Shown here piece by piece: positions 8,257 through 19,278 of a stretch of DNA of 47,707 nt; the first letter of the stretch is position 1, and the number at the start of each line of letters is the position of its first letter. The notes under the pieces were generated by a model. The model did not search any database. It was not told the DNA's origin and saw only the letters and a program-made list of their open reading frames with translations. Location of the stretch: assembly GCA_902491765.1 (NCBI GenBank), contig CABUIY010000015.1:1-47707 (forward strand), read 5' to 3'. The stretch is from an uncultured Collinsella sp. GTDB taxonomy: Bacteria > Actinomycetota > Coriobacteriia > Coriobacteriales > Coriobacteriaceae. Both the position numbers and the translations under genes were made by a program.

Positions 8257-8340
8257 GTCCCCAATGACTATTAAGGACTGTCCCAAGCTGCCGGCAGGAA
8301 AGGACCGTCCCCAAGTGCCGGGTTTGTCCCCAATGACTAG
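8257..8340. repeat. Right half of interrupted palindromic repeat plus short repeat units
   Basis: GTCCCCAATGACT (8257-8269) is the right arm that pairs with AGTCATTGGGGAC at 7013-7025, on the other side of the IS. It is followed by two units of the type AAGGA-C-GTCCC-AAG-GCCGG (8273-8294 and 8299-8322) and another copy of the right arm at 8326-8338. The same units occur near 1238-1320. Confidence 0.7.
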
Positions 8341-8345
8341 GTGAA

Positions 8346-8382
8346 TAGCAAAAGCCCCGCAGCCGGAGCGGACTGCGGGGCT
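8346..8382 (-). terminator. Rho-independent terminator of carbamate kinase gene
   Basis: On the minus strand a 10-bp stem AGCCCCGCAG / CTGCGGGGCT (8373-8382 with 8353-8362) is followed by TTTTGCTATT. A second hairpin, GTGGGCGC / GCGCCCAC (8402-8409 with 8418-8425), lies between it and the stop codon. Confidence 0.87.
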
Positions 8383-8447
8383 CAGGAAGAGAGGCTAGTT
8401 TGTGGGCGCTTTGCCTGGCGCCCACGAGAGAGGCAACAGAGTAGAGA

Positions 8448-9410
8448 CTACTCGTGGATGCGGGTACCGGAGAGGCCGGCCATGGTCTCGGCGGCCTTGT
8501 CCAGAGCGCCGATGATGCAGGTGCGGCCCTTGCGGGAACGGGCGAACTTGATGGCAGCGCGGACCTTGGGCTCCATGGAACCCTTGCCGAACTGGCCCTC
8601 GTCGGCCAGGCGCTCGGCCTCGTCGGCGGTGAGGTCCTCGAGCTCCTCCTGGTTGGGCTTACCAAAGTTGATGGCGACATGCTCAACGGCGGTCAGCAGG
8701 AACAGAACGTCGGCGTCGCAGTCCTCGGCCAGCAGCTCGCCGCCCAGGTCCTTGTCGATGACGGCGGGAACGCCCTTGTAGCAGCCCTTGTTCTCGTAGT
8801 CGCGGACGACGGGGATGCCGCCGCCACCGCAGGCGATGACGATGAACTCGTTGTCGAGCAGGTTGAGGATGGAGTCAGCCTCGACGATCTTCTTGGGATC
8901 GGGGGAGGCGACGACGCGACGCCAGCCGCGGCCGGAATCCTCGACAAAGACCTTGGAGGGATCCTCGGCCATGAACTCCTTGGCCTGCTCCTCGGTGTAG
9001 AAGGGGCCGATCGGCTTGGTCGGGTTCTTGAACGCGGGATCATCCGGGTCGCACTCGATCTGGGTGACGACGGTGGCGGCGTGCCAACGCTTATAACGCT
9101 TGTGCATCTCGCGGCCGATGCCCTGCTGCAGGTGATAACCAATGTAGCCCTGGGACATGGCGCCGCACTCGGGCAGCGGCATCTCGGGGGTACCGATGGC
9201 ATCGTGGGCAGCAGCGAAGGCGTTCTGGATCATGCCGACCTGCGGGCCGTTGCCGTGGGTGATGATGATCTCATTGCCCTGCTCGATGAGACCGAGGAGA
9301 GCGTGGGCGGTGTTGCTCACGGCCTCGATCTGCTCGACGGGGTTGTTGCCGAGGGCGTTGCCGCCAAGGGCGACGACAATACGATCGGGCTTGCCAAGAG
9401 GCTTAGACAT
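8448..9410 (-). CDS. arcC: Carbamate kinase
   Basis: It interconverts carbamoyl phosphate plus ADP and carbamate plus ATP, normally the ATP-yielding last step of arginine deiminase or agmatine/allantoin breakdown. The 320-aa protein has the amino-acid kinase fold: N-terminal RIVVALGGNALG, ITHGNGPQVGMIQN, the substrate-binding region around MSQGYIGYHLQQ, FIVIACGGGGIPV, and PAVIDKDLGG with LFLLTAVEHV for nucleotide binding. ATG 9410 is chosen over 9446 because AAAGGA lies 8 nt upstream and the family starts here. No arginine deiminase or ornithine carbamoyltransferase gene is adjacent, so its carbamoyl phosphate source is elsewhere in the genome. Confidence 0.96.
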   Translation of the reverse strand: MSKPLGKPDRIVVALGGNALGNNPVEQIEAVSNTAHALLGLIEQGNEIIITHGNGPQVGMIQNAFAAAHDAIGTPEMPLPECGAMSQGYIGYHLQQGIGREMHKRYKRWHAATVVTQIECDPDDPAFKNPTKPIGPFYTEEQAKEFMAEDPSKVFVEDSGRGWRRVVASPDPKKIVEADSILNLLDNEFIVIACGGGGIPVVRDYENKGCYKGVPAVIDKDLGGELLAEDCDADVLFLLTAVEHVAINFGKPNQEELEDLTADEAERLADEGQFGKGSMEPKVRAAIKFARSRKGRTCIIGALDKAAETMAGLSGTRIHE

Positions 9411-9818
9411 TGCTGGAATCCTTTCTGTAAAAGGCCTACAACCCATTAATAACCCGCGTCCGTGCGATACGCGAGTTTATTAAGGTTTATATTCTCTTTA
9501 TCGCTCATTTTATTCATTTTGAAAATAGCGGAACGGTGAACGGTCGTTTTTGTCCGCTCAGCGTACAGAACTCCAGCTCAGACATATCTACGTAATTTAC
9601 GTGCGACTTTATTTAAATGAAGCGAGGATTATGTCGGATTACGCAAACTACATCTCTGCTAAACACAAAACGGACAGCGCAATATCTTACTCGCGCTATA
9701 CGAGATTCTATGCACTTATAAGTCTAGTATGCACCCCTGCAAAAACAAGGGGCTTTTCATCCAGCAAAAGGAATAAAGAAGAGCTCCGAAAAGACGGCAG
9801 CAAGCCTGTCCTCCCCCG
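9411..9818. other. Gene-free AT-rich upstream region of arcC
   Basis: No gene is supported here. 9470-9740 is clearly more AT-rich than the surroundings. On the minus strand it offers a TATAAA box (9486-9491) and other AT-rich hexamers before arcC, but no convincing -35. A 132-codon plus-strand frame (9550-9948) lacks a ribosome binding site, has no recognisable domain and runs into the hairpin cluster, so it was not called. Confidence 0.5.
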
Positions 9819-9926
9819 CGTCCCAAAGTGGCGCGAAGTTTCGCGGCAAAGCCGCGAAACAGTGAAAGGGACGGAACACCCGGCCAACTACGTCCTTCAT
9901 CCGCCCACACAATCCGAGGACGTAGT
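9819..9926. repeat. Nested hairpins between nifJ and arcC
   Basis: Three inverted repeats follow one another. An outer pair CGTCCC / GGGACG (9819-9824, 9868-9873) encloses a perfect 10-bp stem GTTTCGCGGC-AAA-GCCGCGAAAC (9838-9860). Then ACTACGTCCT (9887-9896) pairs with AGGACGTAGT (9917-9926). No gene lies in the interval. It could be a structured RNA or a decayed mobile element. Confidence 0.6.
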
Positions 9927-9930
9927 CGCA

Positions 9931-10055
9931 GCAGGATCTGAGGGCTGACCTTCGCGGACACTCCGCAGGACGAAAGAACCCCCGCCGCACGTAGTGCGCA
10001 GCGGGGGTTCTTTCATGTCCGAGGACGTCCGCGAAGGTCAGCCCTCAGATCCTGC
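9931..10055 (-). terminator. 125-nt nested palindrome, terminator of nifJ
   Basis: A perfect 29-bp inverted repeat (9931-9959 with 10027-10055) encloses a second stem GAAAGAACCCCCGC / GCGGGGGTTCTTTC (9972-9985 with 10001-10014), which has its own GCAC-GTA-GTGC tip. It begins 10 nt after the nifJ stop codon. The inner stem with its GGGGGTTCTTTC end looks like a terminator on either strand; the 29-bp outer clamp is unusual for a terminator. Confidence 0.75.
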
Positions 10056-10065
10056 GGTGGGAGAC

Positions 10066-13605
<3,540 letters not shown>

Positions 13606-14002
13606 ATACCCCTCTCCTCTCATATAGGTATACAGGCCCCGGCGATCGCCGGGATGTTGGCGTGATGGGATTTACGCTGTTGCTTCCAATCATCTGGCAG
13701 GCAGGCTCAGCAGCAGGTACGTGGCGTGGAGAGAAGACATGCCGAGGCGAGGGGCAACTGATGCGCCCCACAGACCCGACCGCCCGTCTTGCACATGACC
13801 GAGCGCCGCAAAGGCCGCATGCCGGATGCTCCCGGGCACGCCCCGGCGATGGGAAGCGCCCGCAACGGAAATCCGCATGCGGGTTTATTGTACCCCGCCT
13901 TCAAGTGTAATTTCGGCAAATATAGGTGGCCGGTAAAGGTTTACCTCGGGTGACTATTGTGCGCCCGGCACCGACGGACACAGTCCCCTGGAACCCCACA
14001 GC
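13606..14002 (-). promoter_or_regulatory. nifJ upstream region, candidate promoter and palindrome
   Basis: No gene is supported in this gap. A TACAAT box on the minus strand (13887-13892) about 280 nt before the nifJ start is the best -10 candidate; no good -35 accompanies it. Between it and the start is a perfect 16-nt palindrome CCCGGCGATCGCCGGG (13638-13653), 33 nt upstream of the nifJ ATG, in what would be a long leader. An 82-codon plus-strand frame (13662-13910) has no ribosome binding site and was ignored. Confidence 0.35.
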
Positions 14003-14069
14003 AGTTGCGGTGAAATAGGGAGTGTTTTTGCTGTTAACGACCTTAATCAGTCCCTATTTCACCGCAAGT
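14003..14069. repeat. AGTTGCGGTGAAATAG palindromic repeat, copy 1
   Basis: A 17-bp perfect stem, TTGCGGTGAAATAGGGA (14005-14021) with TCCCTATTTCACCGCAA (14051-14067), around a 29-nt loop. It ends about 19 nt beyond the stop codon of the FHA-protein gene, which reads leftward. Two more copies lie in this window (37825-37893 and 46499-46566), also just after leftward genes, so it may serve as a transcription terminator or 3'-end stabiliser. Confidence 0.8.
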
Positions 14070-14085
14070 TATTTGGGGGGATGAG

Positions 14086-15024
14086 CTAGAGGGCGCCGAG
14101 GAGGATGGCATAGGTGGTGGATTCGCCGAGTTTGAGCTCGTCGCCGGGGCTGAGCCGGGCGGAGCGGCCGGGCTCTACTTGAATACACACGCTCGTGGCC
14201 CCGTTTACCACCACGGTGCCGTTCGTGGACGACAGGTCCTCGACAAACCATGTGCCAGAATCGTCGCACCAGATATGAGCATGGCGGGCCGAGACGTCGT
14301 CACCGACATCGGTGATGTCGCCCTCCCCCGTTGCCAGCGCGCCGATCTCGACGCCCTCCTCACTCGGCTGAATCCAGCGCGGGGCGCTCACCACGTAGCC
14401 GTTTTGCACGCGCAGCAGTCCCAGCGGATGCGCCGGCGCGACCTCGTGCTCGCCCGCGACCGAAGATGTGCTCAGCGAGCGTGGCGTCGACGTGGCGCCG
14501 CCACAGGTCGCATGAGCGTAGTCGATGGCATAGGTCACCGACGAGCGGACATCTGCCGAGCAACCCACGGCGACAAACAGCACCAGGATGGCCTCGGCGC
14601 GCTCGGCGGGCATGAGTTCAGCCGCCTGCGACAGGCGCTCGAGCGCATTGCGATAGAGATTCGTGTCCTGGTGGCATTCCTCGAGTGCCCGCACCATGGG
14701 CTCGCCAGCGGGGCCGCACACCATATTGGTCACGGCCGCGGCGTCCATGGGATTGCGACGACGCAGGGCCAGCTGCGACATAATGCGCGCGGCCGAGGTG
14801 CCGTAATCGGCAAAATAACGTTCCTGCAGCGTGCCGACCGGCGCGCGCACGATGAAGCGCGAAACCCAGGAACGATCGGCGGCACGACTCTGCGGACTAC
14901 GGCCGTCGGCGAGCGGGCGGCTCGAGAGCACCAGGCCGCACAGTTCGATATGGCTCAGGTGCGCTGCGCGCTTAAAGATGTCAAACATTGCCCCGCACGG
15001 GGTGAGCTCAGCTTGAGAAGCCAT
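14086..15024 (-). CDS. FHA-domain protein of kinase operon
   Basis: A cytoplasmic protein of 312 aa without signal or membrane segment. The C-terminal 90 residues (about 225-310) form a forkhead-associated domain that binds phosphothreonine: ITDVGDDVSARHAHIW (Arg/His of the binding loop), then VEDLSSTNGTVVVNG. The first 200 residues are largely helical and not recognised; they contain three cysteines and an Ala-rich region. It is last in a three-gene unit: AAGGAGG overlaps the stop of the Ser/Thr kinase gene, three bases separate the genes, and translation is probably coupled. A role as phospho-reader or substrate of that kinase follows from FHA biology and position. Confidence 0.82.
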   Translation of the reverse strand: MASQAELTPCGAMFDIFKRAAHLSHIELCGLVLSSRPLADGRSPQSRAADRSWVSRFIVRAPVGTLQERYFADYGTSAARIMSQLALRRRNPMDAAAVTNMVCGPAGEPMVRALEECHQDTNLYRNALERLSQAAELMPAERAEAILVLFVAVGCSADVRSSVTYAIDYAHATCGGATSTPRSLSTSSVAGEHEVAPAHPLGLLRVQNGYVVSAPRWIQPSEEGVEIGALATGEGDITDVGDDVSARHAHIWCDDSGTWFVEDLSSTNGTVVVNGATSVCIQVEPGRSARLSPGDELKLGESTTYAILLGAL

Positions 15025-15027
15025 GGC

Positions 15028-16869
15028 TTAGCCCTCCTTGGTCGCAGAGATAGTGTCGGATACTTCGGCCGGCCCGCCAAAGGCGCGGGCAGCCGCGGCT
15101 CCGCCGGCAAGCGGCGTCGCCATGGGAATTTTCGCACGTCGTGCTGACACGACGGGAAGCTCAAAGGCAAACCCCATCGCCAGCAAAAACCACGTGAGCG
15201 CATAGGTTGCAATTATGGCGGCCACCAGGCCGCCCGCCACGGCATGCTGGGAAAACACGGCACATGCGAGTGCGGCCAGAGCCGGAACCTCGCAGGCGGA
15301 AAGGACCAACACGCCCCGCAGGAATCCCGCACGGCGGTCGCGCGCCAAGGCCCCGGCGGCGATGCCCGCCATGCCCGGCGATGCCAACGCCAGCACGGCG
15401 ATAATGGCCGGCAGCTTCCCAGACCACATAAGCGGTCCCACGGCGAGCGTCACATGGGCACCCGACGCCAACAGCGCCGCTGATACCACGACCACAGTCC
15501 AAAGCACGCCGCTTGCCGCCGTCGCACCAACCATCGCCGCACGCCGGGCTGTGTGCCCCGATGCCTCCATCGGGCACGGCATGAGCGGCTCGGCGCGAAG
15601 CGAGCGGGCGACATTTTGCGCATAGTGGTCGCAAAATGCCGAGAGCGCCGTCTCCACCGCAGCCGGCTCGGGACGATCTTCCTGATGGCAGGACAGGCAG
15701 GCCATCACCACATCGAACAGCTGAGCGTCGACAAACGCCAGCGCATCGCGCAGATCCTCGGAATTTGGATCGAGCCCCAGCTGCTGAGCCTGTTCGGCCG
15801 CGGCAAGTGCCACATCGGGCTCGCGTCGCAGCAGTTGCGTCAAGTCGCAGCCGGGCGCGTGGGCGCCGACGGGATAGTCGGGCAGCGTATCCATCTTGAG
15901 GCGATAAGGGCTGGCGATATCGCGCGTCTTTTTGCGCGAGCCCGAAGTACCCGACGCACCCGGCGCTACTTCGTACGGCGCGACACCGGCGATGAGCTCG
16001 TAGACCGTGCTCGCCGCTGCATAGACATCAATCGCCGGCGACATGCGGAGCGTGCGTAAGTTGGGAATGTCATCGGTGAGCATCTCGGGCGGGGCGTAGG
16101 CAACCGTCGCACGGCGCAACGTGGCATAGCGCTCGGTAAACGATGCCTTGCCGCCGGTACCGACCACCGCAGAGGCGGGCTCGAGCGCCAGCGACGAGCC
16201 AAAGTCGATCAAGCACAGGTCGAAGGTGCCTTCGGCAAGCTGTCGGTCGAGCGGCAGGCGCGCCGTGCGCACCATAATATTAGCGGGCGAGATATCGCGA
16301 TGGACGAACCCCTCGCCTACCAAGCTCATGCGGCAGAGCAGATCGAACAGGTCGCGACCCAGGCGCGCCGCCACGAGCGGCGGCAGACGCCCGGCATCGT
16401 CCACGGCAAGGCGCGAGCGCAGGCGAGCGAGCGTCTCGCCCTCGACCCACTCCATAACGATCACGGGCACGCCGTCGACCTCGCCCCACCCGTATAAGCG
16501 GGGAAAGCCCTTAAGGCCCGAAAGGGCACGATGGCATTCATATTCCTCGCGAAACGCCGCCTTGAACTTGGTGACCAGCGCCTCGTGGGCGACATCGTCA
16601 TCAAATTCGTCGCGCGTTGGCAAGATGAGCTGCTTGAGCGCCACGGCCTCGCCCTGCGCGTTGACGGCACGCGTCACACGACCGATACCGCCGCGGCGCA
16701 TGGTGGCATCATCGGCAAACAGCATCGTAAAACGGCGCAGGTAGGCGGGAAGCTCGTCCGTGCCCAGGGCGACGGCCGGCTCAAACCCGTCGACGCGCGC
16801 CAGGCGCAGGCCCACCATGGGATCACGGTTGAGCGACTGGGCTGCCGTAGAAGCGAGGTCGTTCGTCAT
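15028..16869 (-). CDS. Membrane-anchored serine/threonine protein kinase
   Basis: A 613-aa protein with an N-terminal Hanks-type kinase domain and a hydrophobic C-terminus. Kinase motifs: glycine loop RRGGIGRVTRAV, ATP-binding Lys in AVALKQL, catalytic HRDISPANIM (about 190), DFGSS (about 221), and YAPPEML in the P+1 region. The domain carries long inserts. From about residue 480 there are four or five hydrophobic segments (VLWTVVVVSAALLASG, LPAIIAVLALASPGMAGIAAG, GLVAAIIATYALTWFLLAMGFAFEL), so it is an integral membrane protein with no obvious outside sensor such as PASTA. ATG 16869 overlaps the upstream stop codon in ATGA, which decides the start over an upstream 41-codon extension. Partners are the flanking membrane-anchored and FHA proteins. 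Confidence 0.88.
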   Translation of the reverse strand: MTNDLASTAAQSLNRDPMVGLRLARVDGFEPAVALGTDELPAYLRRFTMLFADDATMRRGGIGRVTRAVNAQGEAVALKQLILPTRDEFDDDVAHEALVTKFKAAFREEYECHRALSGLKGFPRLYGWGEVDGVPVIVMEWVEGETLARLRSRLAVDDAGRLPPLVAARLGRDLFDLLCRMSLVGEGFVHRDISPANIMVRTARLPLDRQLAEGTFDLCLIDFGSSLALEPASAVVGTGGKASFTERYATLRRATVAYAPPEMLTDDIPNLRTLRMSPAIDVYAAASTVYELIAGVAPYEVAPGASGTSGSRKKTRDIASPYRLKMDTLPDYPVGAHAPGCDLTQLLRREPDVALAAAEQAQQLGLDPNSEDLRDALAFVDAQLFDVVMACLSCHQEDRPEPAAVETALSAFCDHYAQNVARSLRAEPLMPCPMEASGHTARRAAMVGATAASGVLWTVVVVSAALLASGAHVTLAVGPLMWSGKLPAIIAVLALASPGMAGIAAGALARDRRAGFLRGVLVLSACEVPALAALACAVFSQHAVAGGLVAAIIATYALTWFLLAMGFAFELPVVSARRAKIPMATPLAGGAAAARAFGGPAEVSDTISATKEG

Positions 16870-17765
16870 AGGGCGATCGCCGCCACATTGGTGTTGAAGT
16901 TGTTGAGCGCGACGTCGTCGTCGCCGTAGTGCCCAACCCATTGACACAGGTTGGTATAGCAGCCCCACAGATTGGCATACTGCCGATACCATTTTGATTT
17001 GGTCGAAAACCTTTGTCGGCCGAACTCGGCACGGATAACAAACATGTCATTCGCCAGGGTGTCGCACGGTCCGGTATCGCCCGTAGCGTTATAGGTCGAA
17101 ACCGCGCTATTGGCTCGAGTGACGTAGCCGTCGAGCATGTTGTATTTGGTCACGAGCCAGCTGTGGATGCTTTCTTCCTCGGCAGCCGAGAGGCCACCCG
17201 AGTTCGTGTCGCCGCCGGTGCCACCGCCCGCCGAGCCGCCGCTCGTAGATCCGCTTGAGCCGGAACCCGCATTGGAATCGCCACTCGCACCAGAAGATCC
17301 CGAGCTAGATGCATCCGAGCCGCCGGCGCCTCCCGGCTGCTGCGCATCCTGCTCTTTCTGCTGCTCGGCCTTATTTATGACGGATGCCACACTGTTGTTG
17401 GAAAGCTTCGTAATGACCTTGGTGTTGGTGAGCACGATGGTCTTGCCGTTTGCCAGCGTAACCTCGTTGTCCGCTGTTTCGGGACCGTCCGCATCGTCGC
17501 CACCGAACACAACGTGCGAGACCACGCTCGCCCACGTATATCCGGTTGTCGTTCCCAAGTCGCTTTTGGCCTTGCGCCCAATATGCAGCTCGCGCGCAGC
17601 ATGCGCCTGTACCATGGACGGCACCGTCATGCCATAAGCCGAAACACCGGCTATGACCAGCACGAGCGAGCAAGACAGCAGCACACACGCCCGAGGCGCC
17701 AGGCCCAGCCGGCGTCGCATGCGCACCGCGGCGCCATGCTTTGTCTGAGTGCCCCCGGGCCGCAT
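16866..17765 (-). CDS. Membrane-anchored protein of kinase operon, unknown function
   Basis: A 299-aa protein with a basic N-terminus, one hydrophobic segment (VLLSCSLVLVIAGVSAYGM, about 27-45) acting as signal anchor, an extracytoplasmic region, and a low-complexity Gly/Ser linker (about 150-190). The last 110 residues are a folded domain with four cysteines (GPCDTLAND, LWGCYTNLCQW), perhaps disulfide-bonded outside the cell. GGAGGAG 5 nt before ATG 17765 sets the start; the longer frame to 17954 would read through a terminator-like hairpin. It is first in the operon and overlaps the kinase gene by 4 nt. It may be the extracellular sensor part of the system, but no known domain was recognised. 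Confidence 0.75.
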   Translation of the reverse strand: MRPGGTQTKHGAAVRMRRRLGLAPRACVLLSCSLVLVIAGVSAYGMTVPSMVQAHAARELHIGRKAKSDLGTTTGYTWASVVSHVVFGGDDADGPETADNEVTLANGKTIVLTNTKVITKLSNNSVASVINKAEQQKEQDAQQPGGAGGSDASSSGSSGASGDSNAGSGSSGSTSGGSAGGGTGGDTNSGGLSAAEEESIHSWLVTKYNMLDGYVTRANSAVSTYNATGDTGPCDTLANDMFVIRAEFGRQRFSTKSKWYRQYANLWGCYTNLCQWVGHYGDDDVALNNFNTNVAAIAL

Positions 17766-17780
17766 GCGTTCTCCTCCGAC

Positions 17781-17805
17781 AAAAACACGCCGCTTAAAAG
17801 CGGCG
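17781..17805 (-). terminator. Terminator-like hairpin between recR and the kinase operon
   Basis: On the minus strand CGCCGCTT-TT-AAGCGGCG (17788-17805) is followed by GTGTTTTTG, an ordinary terminator for recR. It ends only a few bases before the GGAGGAG of the kinase operon's first gene (ATG 17765). Any promoter for that operon would have to be inside or upstream of it (a TACACT box lies at about 17827-17832), so it may act as an attenuator. Confidence 0.65.
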
Positions 17806-18008
17806 CATTCTTTCACATCCACATTTGAGTGTATCAGCGAACCCAAAAGGTTGCGCAACGAACGCGCAAATACGGGGTGCGACCGGACCCATCCACGCGA
17901 TAAGCGGATGAAAGGCAGGTTTGTTGCACAACAAATGTATGAACGCGCACCCAATTATGAGCGCCCCGTGCGGCAGGCCGACGGAACATGCCGCGGAGCT
18001 GACACCGC

Positions 18009-18605
18009 TTAGATCGCGCGGCGGGCCTCGATAGCGCGGCCAAGCGTAAGCTCGTCGGCATACTCCAAGTCGCCGCCCACGGGAAGGCCGCTCGCAAGAC
18101 GCGATACCTCAACGCCCAATGGCTTGATGGTGCGAGCAAGGTAGCTCGCCGTGGTCTCGCCCTCAATGTTGGGGTTGGTGGCGATAATGACCTCGTGGAT
18201 GTCCTCGTGGCCCAGACGCGCCAGCAGCTCGCGGATATGCAGCTGCTCGGGGCCGATCTTGTCCATGGGGCTGATCACGCCGCCCAGCACATGGTACAGG
18301 CCATGGTAGCTGCCCGTGCGCTCGATTGCCTGGACGTCGCGCGGCTCGCCCACCACGCAAATGCGAGTGGTATCGCGCATCGGGTCCTGGCAGATGGAAC
18401 ACTCGTCGGCCGTGGCGTAGTTAAAGCAACGGCTGCAAAAGTGGACCTCCTGCTTGACCTCCAGGATGGCCTCGGCCAGGCGGCGGGCCTCCTCGGCATC
18501 GGCCTCGAGCAGGTAATAGGCTATGCGCTGGGCCGACTTGGGACCAATGCCCGGCAGACGACCCAGCTCATCGAGCAGTTTTTGCAGACTGTGATTCGCG
18601 CTCAT
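18009..18605 (-). CDS. recR: Recombination mediator protein RecR
   Basis: It works with RecO (and RecF) to load RecA on gapped DNA. The 198-aa chain has the standard parts: helix-hairpin-helix (about 8-32, LGRLPGIGPKSAQRIAYYLL), a four-cysteine zinc module (Cys57, 60, 69, 72), and a Toprim domain (about 79-175, ICVVGEPRDVQAIERTGSYHGLYHVL..). The C-terminal GLPVGGDLEYADELTLGRA matches the family. It follows ybaB by 13 nt, the conserved ybaB-recR pairing. Confidence 0.98.
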   Translation of the reverse strand: MSANHSLQKLLDELGRLPGIGPKSAQRIAYYLLEADAEEARRLAEAILEVKQEVHFCSRCFNYATADECSICQDPMRDTTRICVVGEPRDVQAIERTGSYHGLYHVLGGVISPMDKIGPEQLHIRELLARLGHEDIHEVIIATNPNIEGETTASYLARTIKPLGVEVSRLASGLPVGGDLEYADELTLGRAIEARRAI

Positions 18606-18618
18606 ATATATGTGTGTC

Positions 18619-18939
18619 TTAGAACGGCATGCCCGGGATGTTGAGGCCGCCGGTGATGGCGCCCATCTGCTTGTTGGCGAGCTCGTTGACGCCGCGAACG
18701 GCCTCGTTAACAGCAGCCATGATCATGTCCTGCAGCATATCGACGTCCTCGGGATCGAGGGCATCGGGGTCGATGGTGAGGTTGACGAGCTCCATCTCGC
18801 CGTTAACGGTCACCTTGACCATGCCGCCGCCGGCAGAGGCGTCGACGGTCTGGGACTTGAGGTTCTCCTGCGCGGCGGCAAGCTGCTCCTGCATCTTGCG
18901 AGCCTGCTTCATCATCTGCTGCATGTTCATACCGGCCAT
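18619..18939 (-). CDS. ybaB: YbaB/EbfC family nucleoid-associated protein
   Basis: A 106-aa DNA-binding protein forming tweezer-like dimers. MAGMNMQQMMKQARKMQEQL is the typical methionine-rich N-terminal helix, followed by VKVTVNGEMELVNLTIDP and LQDMIMAAVNEAVRGV. GGAGCC lies 5 nt before the ATG. It is normally between dnaX and recR; here dnaX lies about 0.8 kb upstream with an unrelated gene between them. A TGGTACGAT extended -10 on the minus strand (about 19015-19023) could drive ybaB-recR on their own. Confidence 0.96.
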   Translation of the reverse strand: MAGMNMQQMMKQARKMQEQLAAAQENLKSQTVDASAGGGMVKVTVNGEMELVNLTIDPDALDPEDVDMLQDMIMAAVNEAVRGVNELANKQMGAITGGLNIPGMPF

Positions 18940-19278
18940 GATGGCTCCTTTGCGTGCGGCCGCGCAACGAGCTGCAAGGGCAGCCGGGGCGCGGCGGGAC
19001 TTTCAAACTCAAAAATCGTACCACGGCGCGAGGCCAGCAAGCGGGGCGGTCACGCTACCTCAGTCGATATACATGTCCTGAGTGCAGACCGCACCCAATG
19101 ATTATGCAAAGTTGCATAATTCGCATCTGCATAAGATTGAAAGCTAAATCTTGTAGAGCCGGAATCCGACATTTAATGCGTACCACTAAATGGCTAAATG
19201 CCGAGCCACCACTCGAGGTGGCGCTCATGACGGTGGGGTATAATTTGATTGCCATAGATAGCAATTTGGAGGTACCCC
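18940..19278. promoter_or_regulatory. Divergent intergenic region of ybaB and the orphan membrane gene
   Basis: No gene is present. On the plus strand a consensus TATAAT (19239-19244) lies 35 nt before the orphan gene's ATG, and GCCACC / GGTGGC (19205-19210 with 19217-19222) overlaps where its -35 should be, an operator-like arrangement. On the minus strand TGGTACGAT (about 19015-19023) is an extended -10 candidate for ybaB. The middle part (19080-19200) is AT-rich compared with its surroundings. Confidence 0.4.

Noticed and set aside
7163..8344. 393-codon plus-strand frame across IS110 element 2
   Set aside because: Antisense of the transposase and the guide-RNA region; proline/arginine-rich without domain.
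8454..9449. 331-codon plus-strand open frame
   Set aside because: Antisense of carbamate kinase with the usual low-complexity shadow composition.
9550..9948. 132-codon plus-strand frame in the gap before arcC
   Set aside because: No ribosome binding site, no family, composition changes abruptly half way, and the end lies in the hairpin cluster.
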